Below are positions 8,118 through 16,077 of a DNA stretch of 20,316 bases, one piece after another. Source of the stretch: Chrysochromulina tobinii. Taxonomy: Eukaryota > Haptophyta > Prymnesiales > Chrysochromulinaceae. The number at the start of each line of letters is the position of its first letter. Within the stretch, counting starts at the first letter, position 1. Position numbers and translations under genes: made by a program. The stretch spans positions 1 to 20,316 of the forward strand of contig JWZX01002731.1 in assembly GCA_001275005.1 (NCBI GenBank), read 5' to 3'. A model generated the notes under the pieces. The model was not told the origin of the DNA and searched no databases. It saw only the letters and a program-made list of their open reading frames with translations.

Positions 8118-8869
8118 CTAGCGCCTCGTCGATTAGGAGATCTCAACCCTCCGCACCTTCGTTGAAGTTCGCACATTCCGCATCTACTCCGCAAGTTTAA
8201 GATCGGTCGGGAGATCGGCTAGGTTTGCGCCTGATGCCACGTACTCGGTCTAGACGCGGACGTTGTGTACTGCGCATAGACACCCGATGACACCTGTAGA
8301 CGTTTTACCTCGCCCCACTCCCGACATCGAACCCCCCTTTTCCGTAGGGGAAGTCGGGAGGTGAGAACCCTATCTAGGGGAGGATTTTTCACGGCCCGCC
8401 CCCGGGTGGGGGGCGTCGCGCCGTAAGGCGATCTGGCGTCGTGGTGGGAGGACACGCATCAAGGGGGGGGGACACGTCTTCACCTCGTCACCGGCCCCTT
8501 ATGGGGGGCCGGCCACGGCGCCACGCCCAGAGTCGCCCACACGCCCATCCCCTGTACCGCTGTTCGGGGAGACGGTGACGGTCAGTAATTTCAATTGAGT
8601 AATTTACTGCGCGAGGAGCGGTTCGCCGGCTTGCGGGTGTGGCAACCCTGTGTAGCAAGTTACATAGTAGGTGAAGCAGGGTGCGATGATTCAAATCAGT
8701 GGAATCGGGATGTCAATCTCCTCAGGATTTCAAGTCTGCAATCCTGCAGCGATTTTTGCTCACGACGTGTCGAGAAAACGGGAACGAGCGCCGGCGGCGT
8801 CATTAGCTCATTATCCGGATACAGAATGTAAAAGCGAGCACGCGCCACAAACGAGTGCGAGACTCAACA
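8118..8869. other. Intergenic region between divergent genes
   Basis: These 752 bases lie between the 5' ends of divergent genes, so they probably carry both promoters. There are G/C homopolymer-rich tracts (for example a run of eight or more G near 8463), a stem with 8-bp perfect arms at 8491-8512, and an imperfect inverted repeat around 8315-8365 (arms related to tcccgac / gtcggga). I see no convincing coding frame or RNA gene. Confidence 0.45.
8491..8512. repeat. Perfect hairpin, 8-bp arms
   Basis: ccggcccc and ggggccgg flank the six-base loop ttatgg. The stem is all G/C and would be very stable in DNA or RNA. It lies in the shared upstream region of divergent genes; no function is assigned. 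Confidence 0.7.
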
Positions 8870-9932
8870 ATGGCTCCTCGTGTGTGTAAGGCGCCAATGG
8901 TGCCTTACAACGCCGCATGCGTGCCCGCAGACACGTACCGGCCGCCTATGCCGTTGCCATACGAGCCACAGCCATCATCGCCTATGGCAACACTACTAAT
9001 TCTGATTGGCCTCGGCTACTGCATCACACTCTCGACAACGTCACGAAGTGTTGAGGTGCCATCAAAGTACCTGCAGATCGCTGGTCTGGTCGTGAACATC
9101 GCGTCGGTGGCCGTTCCAGGTCGGTTTGACGATGACGCAAACATGCTCATCAGCAGCCCGTGGCCGACGCTCTTCTCGCCTGCCGGCTTCGCCTTCGCCA
9201 TCTGGGCGGTCATCTACCTCGGCGAGCTCCTCGGAGTGATTATGATCGCGGCGTTGCCGGCAAATGACGTGGACCACGCCCAGAGCGCGCGGGCCTGGCT
9301 CTGCGCCAACTTGGCGCAGGCGCTGTGGTGTGTGAGCTTTCGACCGTGGTCGCTCGGTCAACTGTGGCTGCCGAGCCTGTGTGAGTGCCGCCCGCCCGGC
9401 GTACACAGCTCAACCCTCCTCGCCGCCTGCGAACCCTCCCTCATGACTGGTCTCGCTTGGGCTCCTGCTCGCCCGTGCAGGCCTCGCCACGACGGCCTTT
9501 TGCCTCTTCCGCTCACAAGTCCTCCTGACGACCGAATGTGGCCCCATCAACCGGCAATGGCTCTTCATGGCGAGCGCGCGTTCGCTTCACCTTGGATGGG
9601 TGAGCGCGGCGACGCTGGTGAACGTGAACGCGTGGGTGGGACTCGCGGCGTTTGGACCCTCCGCAGCTCTCGCCTCCGTCGTCCTCTCGCACGTCGGCGC
9701 GGTCAGTCTGGCGGACTTGTACTCTCGGAAGGCTCTGCCAGTGGCGTCCGGGGCGGTGGCGTGGGCGTTGTTCGCAGTCAGCCAAGGGGTGCCGATTGGA
9801 AAGGACGCGGGCGTTCTGGGCGAGACGACGATGAGGGGCCTCGCCTATGCGGCCAAGGGTGCAGCCGTGGCGGCCTTTTTACTGGCGTTGATCCGAGCGC
9901 GTCTTTCGGAGCGGCTGATGAGCGGATGGTGA
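8870..9932 (+). CDS. TspO-related tryptophan-rich membrane protein (two exons)
   Basis: Exons 8870-9380 and 9481-9932 join to a 320-residue protein. The hydrophobic pattern and motifs match the tryptophan-rich sensory protein group related to TspO/MBR. These are LFSPAGFAFAIWAVIYLGE, then ANLAQALWCVSFRPW, and in exon 2 SLHLGWVSAATLVNVNAWVG followed by further hydrophobic segments. TspO relatives bind tetrapyrroles or lipids in membranes; for this longer branch the ligand is not established. The ATG at 8870 has a good context (acaATGg); another in-frame ATG at 8984 precedes the first hydrophobic segment, and the stretch between them could be a targeting extension. The splice restores one frame, and motif order continues across it, which supports the model. 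Confidence 0.75.
9381..9480 (+). other. Spliceosomal intron (TspO-related gene)
   Basis: A 100-nt intron with donor gtgagt and acceptor gtgcag, preceded by a pyrimidine-rich stretch. Splicing after the first base of a codon joins the two reading frames and yields LPSLCLATTAF, continuous with the expected membrane segment. Unspliced, the first frame runs into unrelated sequence. Confidence 0.85.
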
Positions 9933-10083
9933 GCGGTTCCGGTTGACGCGTCGGCTCGGTCCGTGTCAGTCAGTCGGTTTTTCACCTCGGTGTGGGGAAA
10001 TTTCCACAGTTTCGGCTGAGAATGAATCTGGAGCGCACACACGTGTGTCTACCCGTGCGCGGAGGTCAATCGGAGGCTTCACC

Positions 10084-12087
10084 ATGATGGTCACTTGCCG
10101 CGCGTCGGCCATCAGAGCGCAGCTGCGCGGTATGGGCCCATCAGTGTCGTTGTATCGTCACAGCAGCACAAAAGCACCAAAGGTGGGCAAGGGCGTGCCT
10201 GTTGGCACGCCTCGAGAGGACTGGGACAAGTTTGGGTACGAGACGAGGTGCGCCAGTGTGGTCCAGGTATCGGACTTCGCGATCCGCAGAGTCAAGCCTA
10301 TCTCGCTCCCGATCGTGCTTGGTTCTACTTTCGAAATGGAGGACTGCGCTCATGGCGCTCGGCTTCACGCAAAGAAGGAGAGCCCATACGCAGACGCTGA
10401 TGGCTACGTCTACGGACGCTGGGGATCGCCAACAAACGAGGGCGCGGCCCGTCAAGTCGCAGCGCTCGAGGGCATTGGGCCTGCCGACGACGGCGGCTGC
10501 ATGCTCTTCTCCTCGGGTATGTCTGCTATCACCGGCTCCCTCACCGCAACGCTCAAGAAAGGTGATCACGCCATCTTCCCGTACACGGTATACGGCGGCA
10601 CGCACGAGTTCCTTGTGGAATTCCTGCGGCATTGGGGCGTGGAGTACACTCTCGTCGACTCGACCGACCCCCAAAATTACGCAAAGGCGCTCAAGCCCAA
10701 CACGCGCGTCGTCTACACCGAGTCGCCTGCCAACCCGACCTGCCGGCTGACAGACCTCGACGCCGTGAGCGAGATCGTCAAATCCTATTCGAAGAGCACG
10801 GGCATCAAGAAGCCTTGGGTCATGTGCGACTCGACGTTTGCGACGCCGTTTCATCAGCGCTGCCTCGAGACCGACGGCGTTGACGTGGCCATCCACTCTG
10901 CCACCAAATGTAAAGCGCCTCCGTCGCGACGTGTAGCCACGACCCGCCCCCTAAACTGATGACAACCAAACTTGATGATGACTTGATGACTTGATGACAA
11001 CTTGATGACTTGATGACAATTTGATGACTTGATGACAACCAAACTTGGTGACAACTTGATGACAATATGATGACTTGATGACCAACTTGCACGCAACCTG
11101 CGCACCCACGTGCACTATGAGCCCTGCGCATGGATCCCCGCGAGGCTCCAGGGCCCCCGCATTGTGAATGTGAATGTGAATGTGCGTGCACACAGACATC
11201 GGAGGGCATTCGGATATCCTCGCGGGCGCGGTCACGTCCAACTCCTCAGAGTTCCTCCACGAGCTTGCCAAGGTGCAGATAGAGCTCCACTCGCGCCCAT
11301 CCTCCGACTGCATGCTGATGTCATCTCTGAGTGCATGCCGAAGACCTCCCTCATCAGGTCCAGAAGATCTTCGGAGCTCGTTGATTGCCTCCCTCATCTT
11401 CGTTGATGGCCTCCCTCATCAGGTCCAGAAGATCTTCGGAGCTCCACTCGCGCCCCTCGAGTCCTTCCTACTCGCACGCGGGCTGCGCACGCTGCATGTG
11501 CGCATGGAGCGCCACGGCCAGAATGCTATGAAGGTGGCGCAGCTCTTGGACAAGCATCCGCTTGTCGAAAAGCTCTTCTATCCTGGGCTTCCATCGTGAG
11601 GCCCGAGCGGAATCCAAACCATCCTGGCACCCCCTGCCTGCCTGCCTCTGAGCTGCGCATGTGCTTCCACCGCCGTGCACGATCGGATCTGCTGACTCTC
11701 GTGTGGTCGATGTGGGACCCGCGCAGGCACCCCGATCACGAGCTCGCGAAGCGCATCTTCACTTCCGGGGGTCCGAACTCTGACGCGTCTCAGCAGACCT
11801 TCGGCGGCATGCTGGCCTTCATCCTGAAAGGCGATCCTGATACGGCCATGAAACGCGGCATCAAGATGTGTGAACGGCTGAGGCTTGTCACCCTCGCAGT
11901 CTCACTCGGGGGGACGGAGTCCCTCATCCAGCACCCCGCGTCCATGACGCATGCAATGATCCCGCGCGAGAAACGTCTCGCCGGCGGCCTGCAGGACGGC
12001 CTTGTGCGCCTTTCTGTGGGGCTCGAGAGCGCCAACGACATCTGCGAGGACATCAGGCAGGCGCTTGATGGCCGCGATGGTCCCTGA
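10084..12087 (+). CDS. PLP-dependent Cys/Met metabolism enzyme (cystathionine gamma-synthase/lyase or methionine gamma-lyase type)
   Basis: Exons 10084-10909, 11196-11272, 11423-11595 and 11727-12087 join to 478 residues. The fold-type I PLP enzyme signatures are in order: YGRWGSPTN (110-118, phosphate contacts), SSGMSAI (143-149), the active-site Tyr of TVYGGTHEF (Y170), CDSTFATP with Asp249 for the pyridine nitrogen, and SATK with Schiff-base Lys275. Then come YIGGHSDILAG, RMERHGQNAMKVAQLL, FYPGLPSHPDHELAKR, and SLGGTESLIQHPASMTHA with DGLVRLSVGLE. Residue 171 is Gly where methionine gamma-lyase and related enzymes usually have Cys, so lyase, synthase and related activities cannot be told apart. 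The N-terminus (MMVTCRASAIRAQLRG, then RHSST) resembles a mitochondrial presequence. The ATG at 10084 has a good context. Confidence 0.88.
10957..11089 (+). repeat. TTGATGAC-type minisatellite inside intron 1
   Basis: About 130 nt of imperfect repeats of ttgatgac, often alternating cttgatgac with ttgatgacaa and occasionally accaaacttg. On the minus strand it reads as open frames rich in IKSSSCHQV, which look like artefacts of the repeat. Nothing suggests it is coding. Confidence 0.85.
11163..11186 (+). repeat. Hexamer repeat (tgaatg) near intron 1 acceptor
   Basis: Consecutive tgtgaa/tgaatg units lie within 35 nt of the intron 1 acceptor, where a pyrimidine tract would be expected. The acceptor is therefore unusually purine-rich but is fixed by the protein alignment. 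Confidence 0.6.
11273..11422 (+). other. Intron 2 of the PLP enzyme: introner-like element, copy C
   Basis: A 150-nt GT-AG intron. The donor follows GAGCTTGCCAAG and the acceptor is cctcatcag at 11422; the join gives HELAK-VQKIFGAPLAPLE, the expected family sequence. The first 26 intron bases (11273-11298) repeat the first 33 bases of exon 3 (11423-11455) apart from an internal gap and a few differences. The rest holds the core shared with copies A and B: tccgactgcatgct at 11303-11316, and a pyrimidine-rich catcag end. A second acceptor-like copy of the junction lies at 11357. Confidence 0.88.
11345..11444 (+). repeat. 35-bp direct repeat duplicating the intron 2 acceptor and exon 3 start
   Basis: Identical 35-nt copies lie at 11345-11379 and 11410-11444, offset 65 nt. 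Each contains cctccctcatcag followed by the first 22 bases of exon 3. The protein requires the second copy; splicing to the first would read VQKIFGAR and then a stop. Confidence 0.95.
11596..11726 (+). other. Intron 3 of the PLP enzyme
   Basis: A 131-nt intron with donor gtgagg and acceptor gcgcag. Splicing after the second base of a Ser codon joins FYPGLPS to HPDHELAKR, a conserved family segment. Reading through would stop at once (tcg tga). Confidence 0.92.
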
Positions 12088-12143
12088 CGGCCAGACTAAG
12101 CAGGTGCTGGATGGCTGCGATGGTCCCTGAGGGTCAGACTATG
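12058..12143 (+). repeat. 43-bp tandem duplication across the PLP enzyme stop codon
   Basis: Copies at 12058-12100 and 12101-12143 differ at six positions. The first contains the last codons and TGA stop of the PLP enzyme; the second lies in the 3' untranslated region. The unit is not a multiple of three, as expected where no frame is kept. Confidence 0.85.
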
Positions 12144-12616
12144 GAACCAGTCGCTCGCGCACTGGGCAGCCGAGCTTTTGCGTCGCCTTGGGGCTTGCGA
12201 CAGGAATGGGGCGTGGGATTGTGGCCAAGCGCATGCGTGGTTGAGCCTCGTGTGTGTGGTGGCGTCTGGATTTGCGAGGAGAGTGAGGAGGCGTGGTTAG
12301 CGCGCGGAGCGGCGCGCGTCACGGGCGCGGATCTGGGATCGACTAAACGTTTAAATGAGTGTAGTGATGCGGTTCCGCTTGTTTTTAAACAGCACGTTGT
12401 GTTGTTCCACGGTGTTTCCACGGTATGTTTCCATGGGACCGGTGGCTGTGCATCTTGCCGAGATGGACGTGAACGTGAACGCGGACACTCTTTGAAACAC
12501 AGAACACCCGCAAGCCGGTGAAGAGTTTCCAAATTTGGGTCGAATGTGTGTGGATCGGCGCGTGGACCGCGCGGGACGACACAGCGTGGTCGTGTGGTCG
12601 GCGGCCGCGGCGACAC
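12088..12616. other. Intergenic region between the PLP enzyme and the GDS-motif gene
   Basis: Apart from the second copy of the 43-bp duplication at its left end, I see no gene. An open stretch continues upstream of the chosen start of the next gene as far as a stop at 12476, so an upstream exon or non-ATG extension of that gene may lie here. Short repeats such as gtgaacgtgaac occur near 12470. Confidence 0.4.
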
Positions 12617-13966
12617 ATGCAATCCGGACCCGACCTTCTCCGTCTGCTCTGCCCCAAGCAGACGCGCACTGGTACTGAGCTGCGCGCGTGCGTCAACGCG
12701 CAGTCCTGCTCGGTTTTGTGGCCCAACAGCCACTGTGGAGAGCACATCTGCGCCTCCGCACCGCTGCGCAAGTTGTCCAAGGAGCTCTTCGACAGCCTTC
12801 GGCAGCGCTTTGGATGGCTGCTGCTCGTCGGCGACTCAGACATGCGAGGCCTCACCTTCTCGCTGCTCCAGATGCTTGCGGAGGCGACGCACGGCCGCGC
12901 TGCAGCGATTGCCAATACCACGCTTTGGCTCGGTCCGCGGCAGCTCGCTCCTCCGCCTCGCAAACCGGCATTCACCCCCCCGAGCCCCCGAAGCCCCCCA
13001 AGCCCACCCACCTACGTGGACGAGGTCGGCTCGCGCATCTGCCATCTCGATTGGGAGTACGACGCCAAGGGTCACATCTTCAGCTCCAGAGCGCTGCCAT
13101 GCCGCTACAAGACGCAAAACGTCGGCAATCGCAGCCACTACAATCCCCTAGGCTACGCTTTGCTCGGCGAGGACTTTGAGCTGCGGAGACCGACTGATGC
13201 GCCGGACGGCTTGCGTGTCACCTTTGTGTCGATCACCACGCCAAGGTCCTTCGTGAAAGCGACCACGCATCTGCGGACGGTGGTTGCACAGCATGCCTTG
13301 CCTCAGGCCTCTCCTGATGAATCCGTTCGCCCTCATCGAACGGCGTTGCTGCTTACCGTGGGCTCATGGGGTCCGTATGACGCCACGGCGGTGGAAGTAG
13401 CCGAGGCTGCTAATAGCCTGGCCGACTCGCTCAGTAACCTATCCGCGCACAGTGACCGACTGAACCATCGACTGAACCACGGGCATGCACTCGTTTCGTT
13501 GGCCGACCCAACGCTCCTCTGGATCACCACGCTTGGCCAGGCGAAACCCGGCTATCGGGGGTGGCGCAACACAAGCTTCTCCGCACAAGTGACGGACGAG
13601 CTTCGTGGCCAGAGTACGGGTCATGGACACCACTCTTCGCCCTCCAGTGTCAGTGAGGCAGCGGCTCCTTTGTTGTCGATGAAGGCGTCGCGTTGGTCGG
13701 TCCTGAATCGAACCAGCATGATGTCGCTCACCGCAAATGAATATGGATCGCATGGCATTAAGCTGTCGAACTCCCATTCGCCACACCTGGTCAATTGGAT
13801 TGACAATCAGCGGCTTCTTCATGTGCTACTCGGCGAGCAAGGAGGCTCGGAGTGCTTCCGCCCAACGTTACCAATCAATATATCGAAATCGTGTACTGGA
13901 TTCCTGCCGCGTGAAACGCCCTTCATAGCCGCGTGGCAGTACTTCTGCCAGATTGATTTAGAGTAA
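12617..13966 (+). CDS. GDS-motif protein, SGNH/PC-esterase-like
   Basis: The 449-residue protein carries FGWLLLVGDSDMRGL (GDS at about residues 72-74). This is the block I nucleophile pattern (GDS..R) of SGNH hydrolases and of PC-esterase/TBL/NXPE-type proteins that handle acetyl groups on glycans. A second strand, LLLTVGSWGPYD (about 245-255), resembles the conserved 'vGxWD' block of that group. A Pro-rich insertion (PPSPRSPPSPP) separates them, and the C-terminal part has several Cys and N-glycosylation-type NxT/S sites, suggesting a secreted or lumenal protein. The expected C-terminal D-x-x-H is not clear; SNSHSPH is the nearest candidate. The ATG at 12617 lacks a signal peptide, and an acceptor-like ccccaagcag at 12661 hints that the real N-terminus may be on an upstream exon. 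The family call is tentative. Confidence 0.55.
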   Translation: MQSGPDLLRLLCPKQTRTGTELRACVNAQSCSVLWPNSHCGEHICASAPLRKLSKELFDSLRQRFGWLLLVGDSDMRGLTFSLLQMLAEATHGRAAAIANTTLWLGPRQLAPPPRKPAFTPPSPRSPPSPPTYVDEVGSRICHLDWEYDAKGHIFSSRALPCRYKTQNVGNRSHYNPLGYALLGEDFELRRPTDAPDGLRVTFVSITTPRSFVKATTHLRTVVAQHALPQASPDESVRPHRTALLLTVGSWGPYDATAVEVAEAANSLADSLSNLSAHSDRLNHRLNHGHALVSLADPTLLWITTLGQAKPGYRGWRNTSFSAQVTDELRGQSTGHGHHSSPSSVSEAAAPLLSMKASRWSVLNRTSMMSLTANEYGSHGIKLSNSHSPHLVNWIDNQRLLHVLLGEQGGSECFRPTLPINISKSCTGFLPRETPFIAAWQYFCQIDLE

Positions 13967-14539
13967 CAGCGGTGCGTGCGCGTATGACGTTCAAGATCCG
14001 CGGTTCCGCGCCGGTCTCCGGGTCGCGCAAGTCAACCGGACCGGCAAGATAGTCGAGACGTCGAGTCTATACGGACGGACGTAAGTCGTAACTTAAGAAT
14101 AAAGAGACTGAATGAAGCGCAGCGCTCACAAGCGCTCACCTCCGGACGCGCGAGGGGCCTGGGCCGCCGCCTGGCAAACCCACGCCCGCATAGGCGCATA
14201 GAGACGACCCCCCACACCAATATAGCCCCCACCTGATGACCACCTGATCATCCGTGCCACAATCCCGCCAGCAGTATGAGTATCTGCGGGCAGCGAGCGG
14301 CGGCGAGGGGATCACCCTAAAGCCTGATCACCTCGACTGATCACCCTAGGTAGGTAGGTCCTGGGCGCTGCAGGGGGAGAACCACCTCACTATAGCACCA
14401 ATTGAAGAGCCCACGAGAGCGAATCCTCAGTACTTGTGTTGGCCGGGGACGTCGGAGCCGGACTGCAAGCCCGGTGGTGGAGAAGCGCGGGGAGGTTCCG
14501 CGAAAGTACCTGGACAAACCGAAACGACGCGCGAGTACA
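13967..14539. other. Intergenic region, possible poly(A) signal
   Basis: The region holds the 3' end of the GDS-motif gene and the leader of the next gene. An AATAAA hexamer at 14098-14103, about 130 nt after the stop, could be a polyadenylation signal, though signal use in this lineage is uncertain. Several 'cctgatcacc / gatgaccacctgatc' repeats occur at 14230-14350, and a taggtaggtagg run is near 14347. The 138 bases before the next ATG are open in frame. Confidence 0.4.
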
Positions 14540-15985
14540 ATGGCACCTCTTCTCGTGGCCATCGTGATACCGATCGCGGCTTACGATCGGCCATCGTTGG
14601 CAACTAGCAACAAGGTCAAGAGCGTTCAGAGTCAGGCAGCGCTCCGCCAGCGTACCAGTGAGGCACTCACCGGAAGATTCGCCCGGCGGTGGGAGTCACC
14701 TTGGCAGCAAGGAGAGGACACTCTGAGTAGAACCGGTCAGTGGCAGGACGAAGCCATCGACGGCTCCACCATCGCAGCGCCACGCGGCCAGCAGCTACTC
14801 GTGAAATTGCGCGCCGTGGCTCAGCAGCGCCGAAGCGATGCAGCGAGGGCTGCTGCAGATGCCGGGTGGCGCGACAGCATTCAAGATTCTGTCTTCGAGG
14901 TCGCCACCGAGTACCTTCGCTTTGTTGCGGAGATTCGTGTGGCCGACGAGTATGCCCTCATTGGTACGAACTTGCAACAGGTGACAAACGATGCACCCCT
15001 CCTTATGGCGTTGCGTCGGCGTTTTGGACCGTCGGCACTGCTGCTGCAAGTGACGCGCCGGGTGCGTTCGCTGGCTGTTAGCGACGCGCCGCCGCGGGCA
15101 CCTCCGACGCTCACGATGGAGCATCGCTGGGCGCTGTGGCGGCTCTTCCGTGCGGCCGTGCGCACCCAGCTCGCGGCCGATGAGACGCTGCGCAAGCGTC
15201 GAGATGCGCTCGAGTGGCGTGCGTTGCGTCGGCTGCATGCACACGCGATCGAGGAGCAAAGGCGGGAAGCCAAGCCGTTACTCAGGCCGTTACTCGGCCG
15301 CGTGAGCCCCACAGCGCTCTACTCGACGTCGCGGCCATCGCCGCCGCAGACTCAGCAGCCGCCGCAGCCGCTGGCAGTGCGCAGCCGCAGTGAGAGCAGC
15401 GTCGGCGCCGTCGGCGCCGTCAGCAGCGTCAGCAGCGGCAGCGCCACTGGCATCCAAGGCGCGCCATCGCTGAGCCTGCCAGGTCTGCCAGAGGGCTATA
15501 AGCTAGCTGAGGACTGGAAGCCGCCGCCGGGCTTCAAGAATTATGGCGACGACGACGAGCTGCCCTTGCCACCCCTCGACGGCAGCGGCGATGGCGACGA
15601 TGGCGACGACATCGAATCCTTTGACGACGATGCAGGCGCGGCTCACGCCGAGCCTTCGGCCGCTACTACTGCGGCGGCTACCATGGTCATGCCAGCGCCG
15701 CCGCCAGTTTACCTGTGCAGCTGGCCCCCCTCAAAGGTCGACGTCTCTAGCGTAGCCATGATCCGCGCCGAGCTGGAGCGCCTCGAACAGCAACCTCTCG
15801 CAGACGGCATGGGGACGGGGGCACGCGGCAAGGTGAGTAAGGCAGATCTTGTGAAGCAGCTGCTGATGCTCTGCAAGCCGAAGCGCGGAAGCAGCCTCAG
15901 TAGCAGAAGCAAGAGCAGCAGCGGCGGCGGCGGCGACGGCGGCGGCGGCGGCGGCGGCGGCCGCGGTCGACCGCGCAGCTCTTGA
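14540..15985 (+). CDS. Unrecognised 481-residue protein with acidic and Gly-rich tracts
   Basis: I do not recognise this protein. The ATG at 14540 has a good context (acaATGg) and starts MAPLLVAIVIPIAAYDRP, a short hydrophobic stretch that could be a signal peptide or anchor. Residues about 85-255 are well-structured and Arg/Ala/Leu-rich, probably helical (for example QDSVFEVATEYLRFVAEIRVADEY and MEHRWALWRLFRAAVRTQ as separate segments). Then follow a Pro/Gln/Ser linker, a motif LPEGYKLAEDWKPPPGF, an acidic stretch (GDGDDGDDIESFDDD), a short helix SKADLVKQLLML and a basic Ser/Gly tail ending GRGRPRSS. The frame remains open 138 nt upstream of the ATG, so an earlier start or exon is possible. 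The frame is long and intronless; coding status is likely, function unknown. Confidence 0.6.
   Translation: MAPLLVAIVIPIAAYDRPSLATSNKVKSVQSQAALRQRTSEALTGRFARRWESPWQQGEDTLSRTGQWQDEAIDGSTIAAPRGQQLLVKLRAVAQQRRSDAARAAADAGWRDSIQDSVFEVATEYLRFVAEIRVADEYALIGTNLQQVTNDAPLLMALRRRFGPSALLLQVTRRVRSLAVSDAPPRAPPTLTMEHRWALWRLFRAAVRTQLAADETLRKRRDALEWRALRRLHAHAIEEQRREAKPLLRPLLGRVSPTALYSTSRPSPPQTQQPPQPLAVRSRSESSVGAVGAVSSVSSGSATGIQGAPSLSLPGLPEGYKLAEDWKPPPGFKNYGDDDELPLPPLDGSGDGDDGDDIESFDDDAGAAHAEPSAATTAAATMVMPAPPPVYLCSWPPSKVDVSSVAMIRAELERLEQQPLADGMGTGARGKVSKADLVKQLLMLCKPKRGSSLSSRSKSSSGGGGDGGGGGGGGRGRPRSS
15919..15962 (+). repeat. GGC trinucleotide repeat coding for poly-Gly
   Basis: A run of ggc units, interrupted once by gac, encodes the Gly-rich tail of the unrecognised protein. 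It is a typical slippage-prone coding microsatellite. Confidence 0.85.
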
Positions 15986-16077
15986 GAGTAAGTTGTGGAA
16001 TTTTGGTGTAGCTCCCCTCGTGACGTCGTGGAAGTGATTTCCGGATACATATTAATCGAACGTAGGATGTGGAGTCT

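Larger units (their letters stand above)
10910..11195 (+). other. Intron 1 of the PLP enzyme, containing a minisatellite
   Basis: A 286-nt intron with donor gtaaag and acceptor cacacag. Splicing after the first base of a Tyr codon gives SATK-YIGGHSDILAG, exactly the family sequence around the catalytic lysine. It contains the TTGATGAC repeat array and a tgaatg hexamer repeat just before the acceptor. Confidence 0.92.

Noticed and set aside
8491-8512. Bacterial-style rho-independent terminator
   Set aside because: The stem is strong but lacks a following T run and the context is a eukaryotic upstream region.
10141-10896. Minus-strand 251-codon open frame over the PLP enzyme
   Set aside because: It is antisense to conserved catalytic motifs and reflects GC-rich codon bias on the other strand.
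10854-11397. Minus-strand frames rich in IKSSSCHQV and MREAINELRRSS
   Set aside because: They cross intron 1 and intron 2 of the PLP enzyme and derive from the minisatellite and the intronic element; no conserved domain is present.
12111-12521. Plus-strand 136-codon frame after the PLP enzyme
   Set aside because: It begins within the duplicated stop-codon segment, has no domain and lies in the probable 3' untranslated or promoter region.
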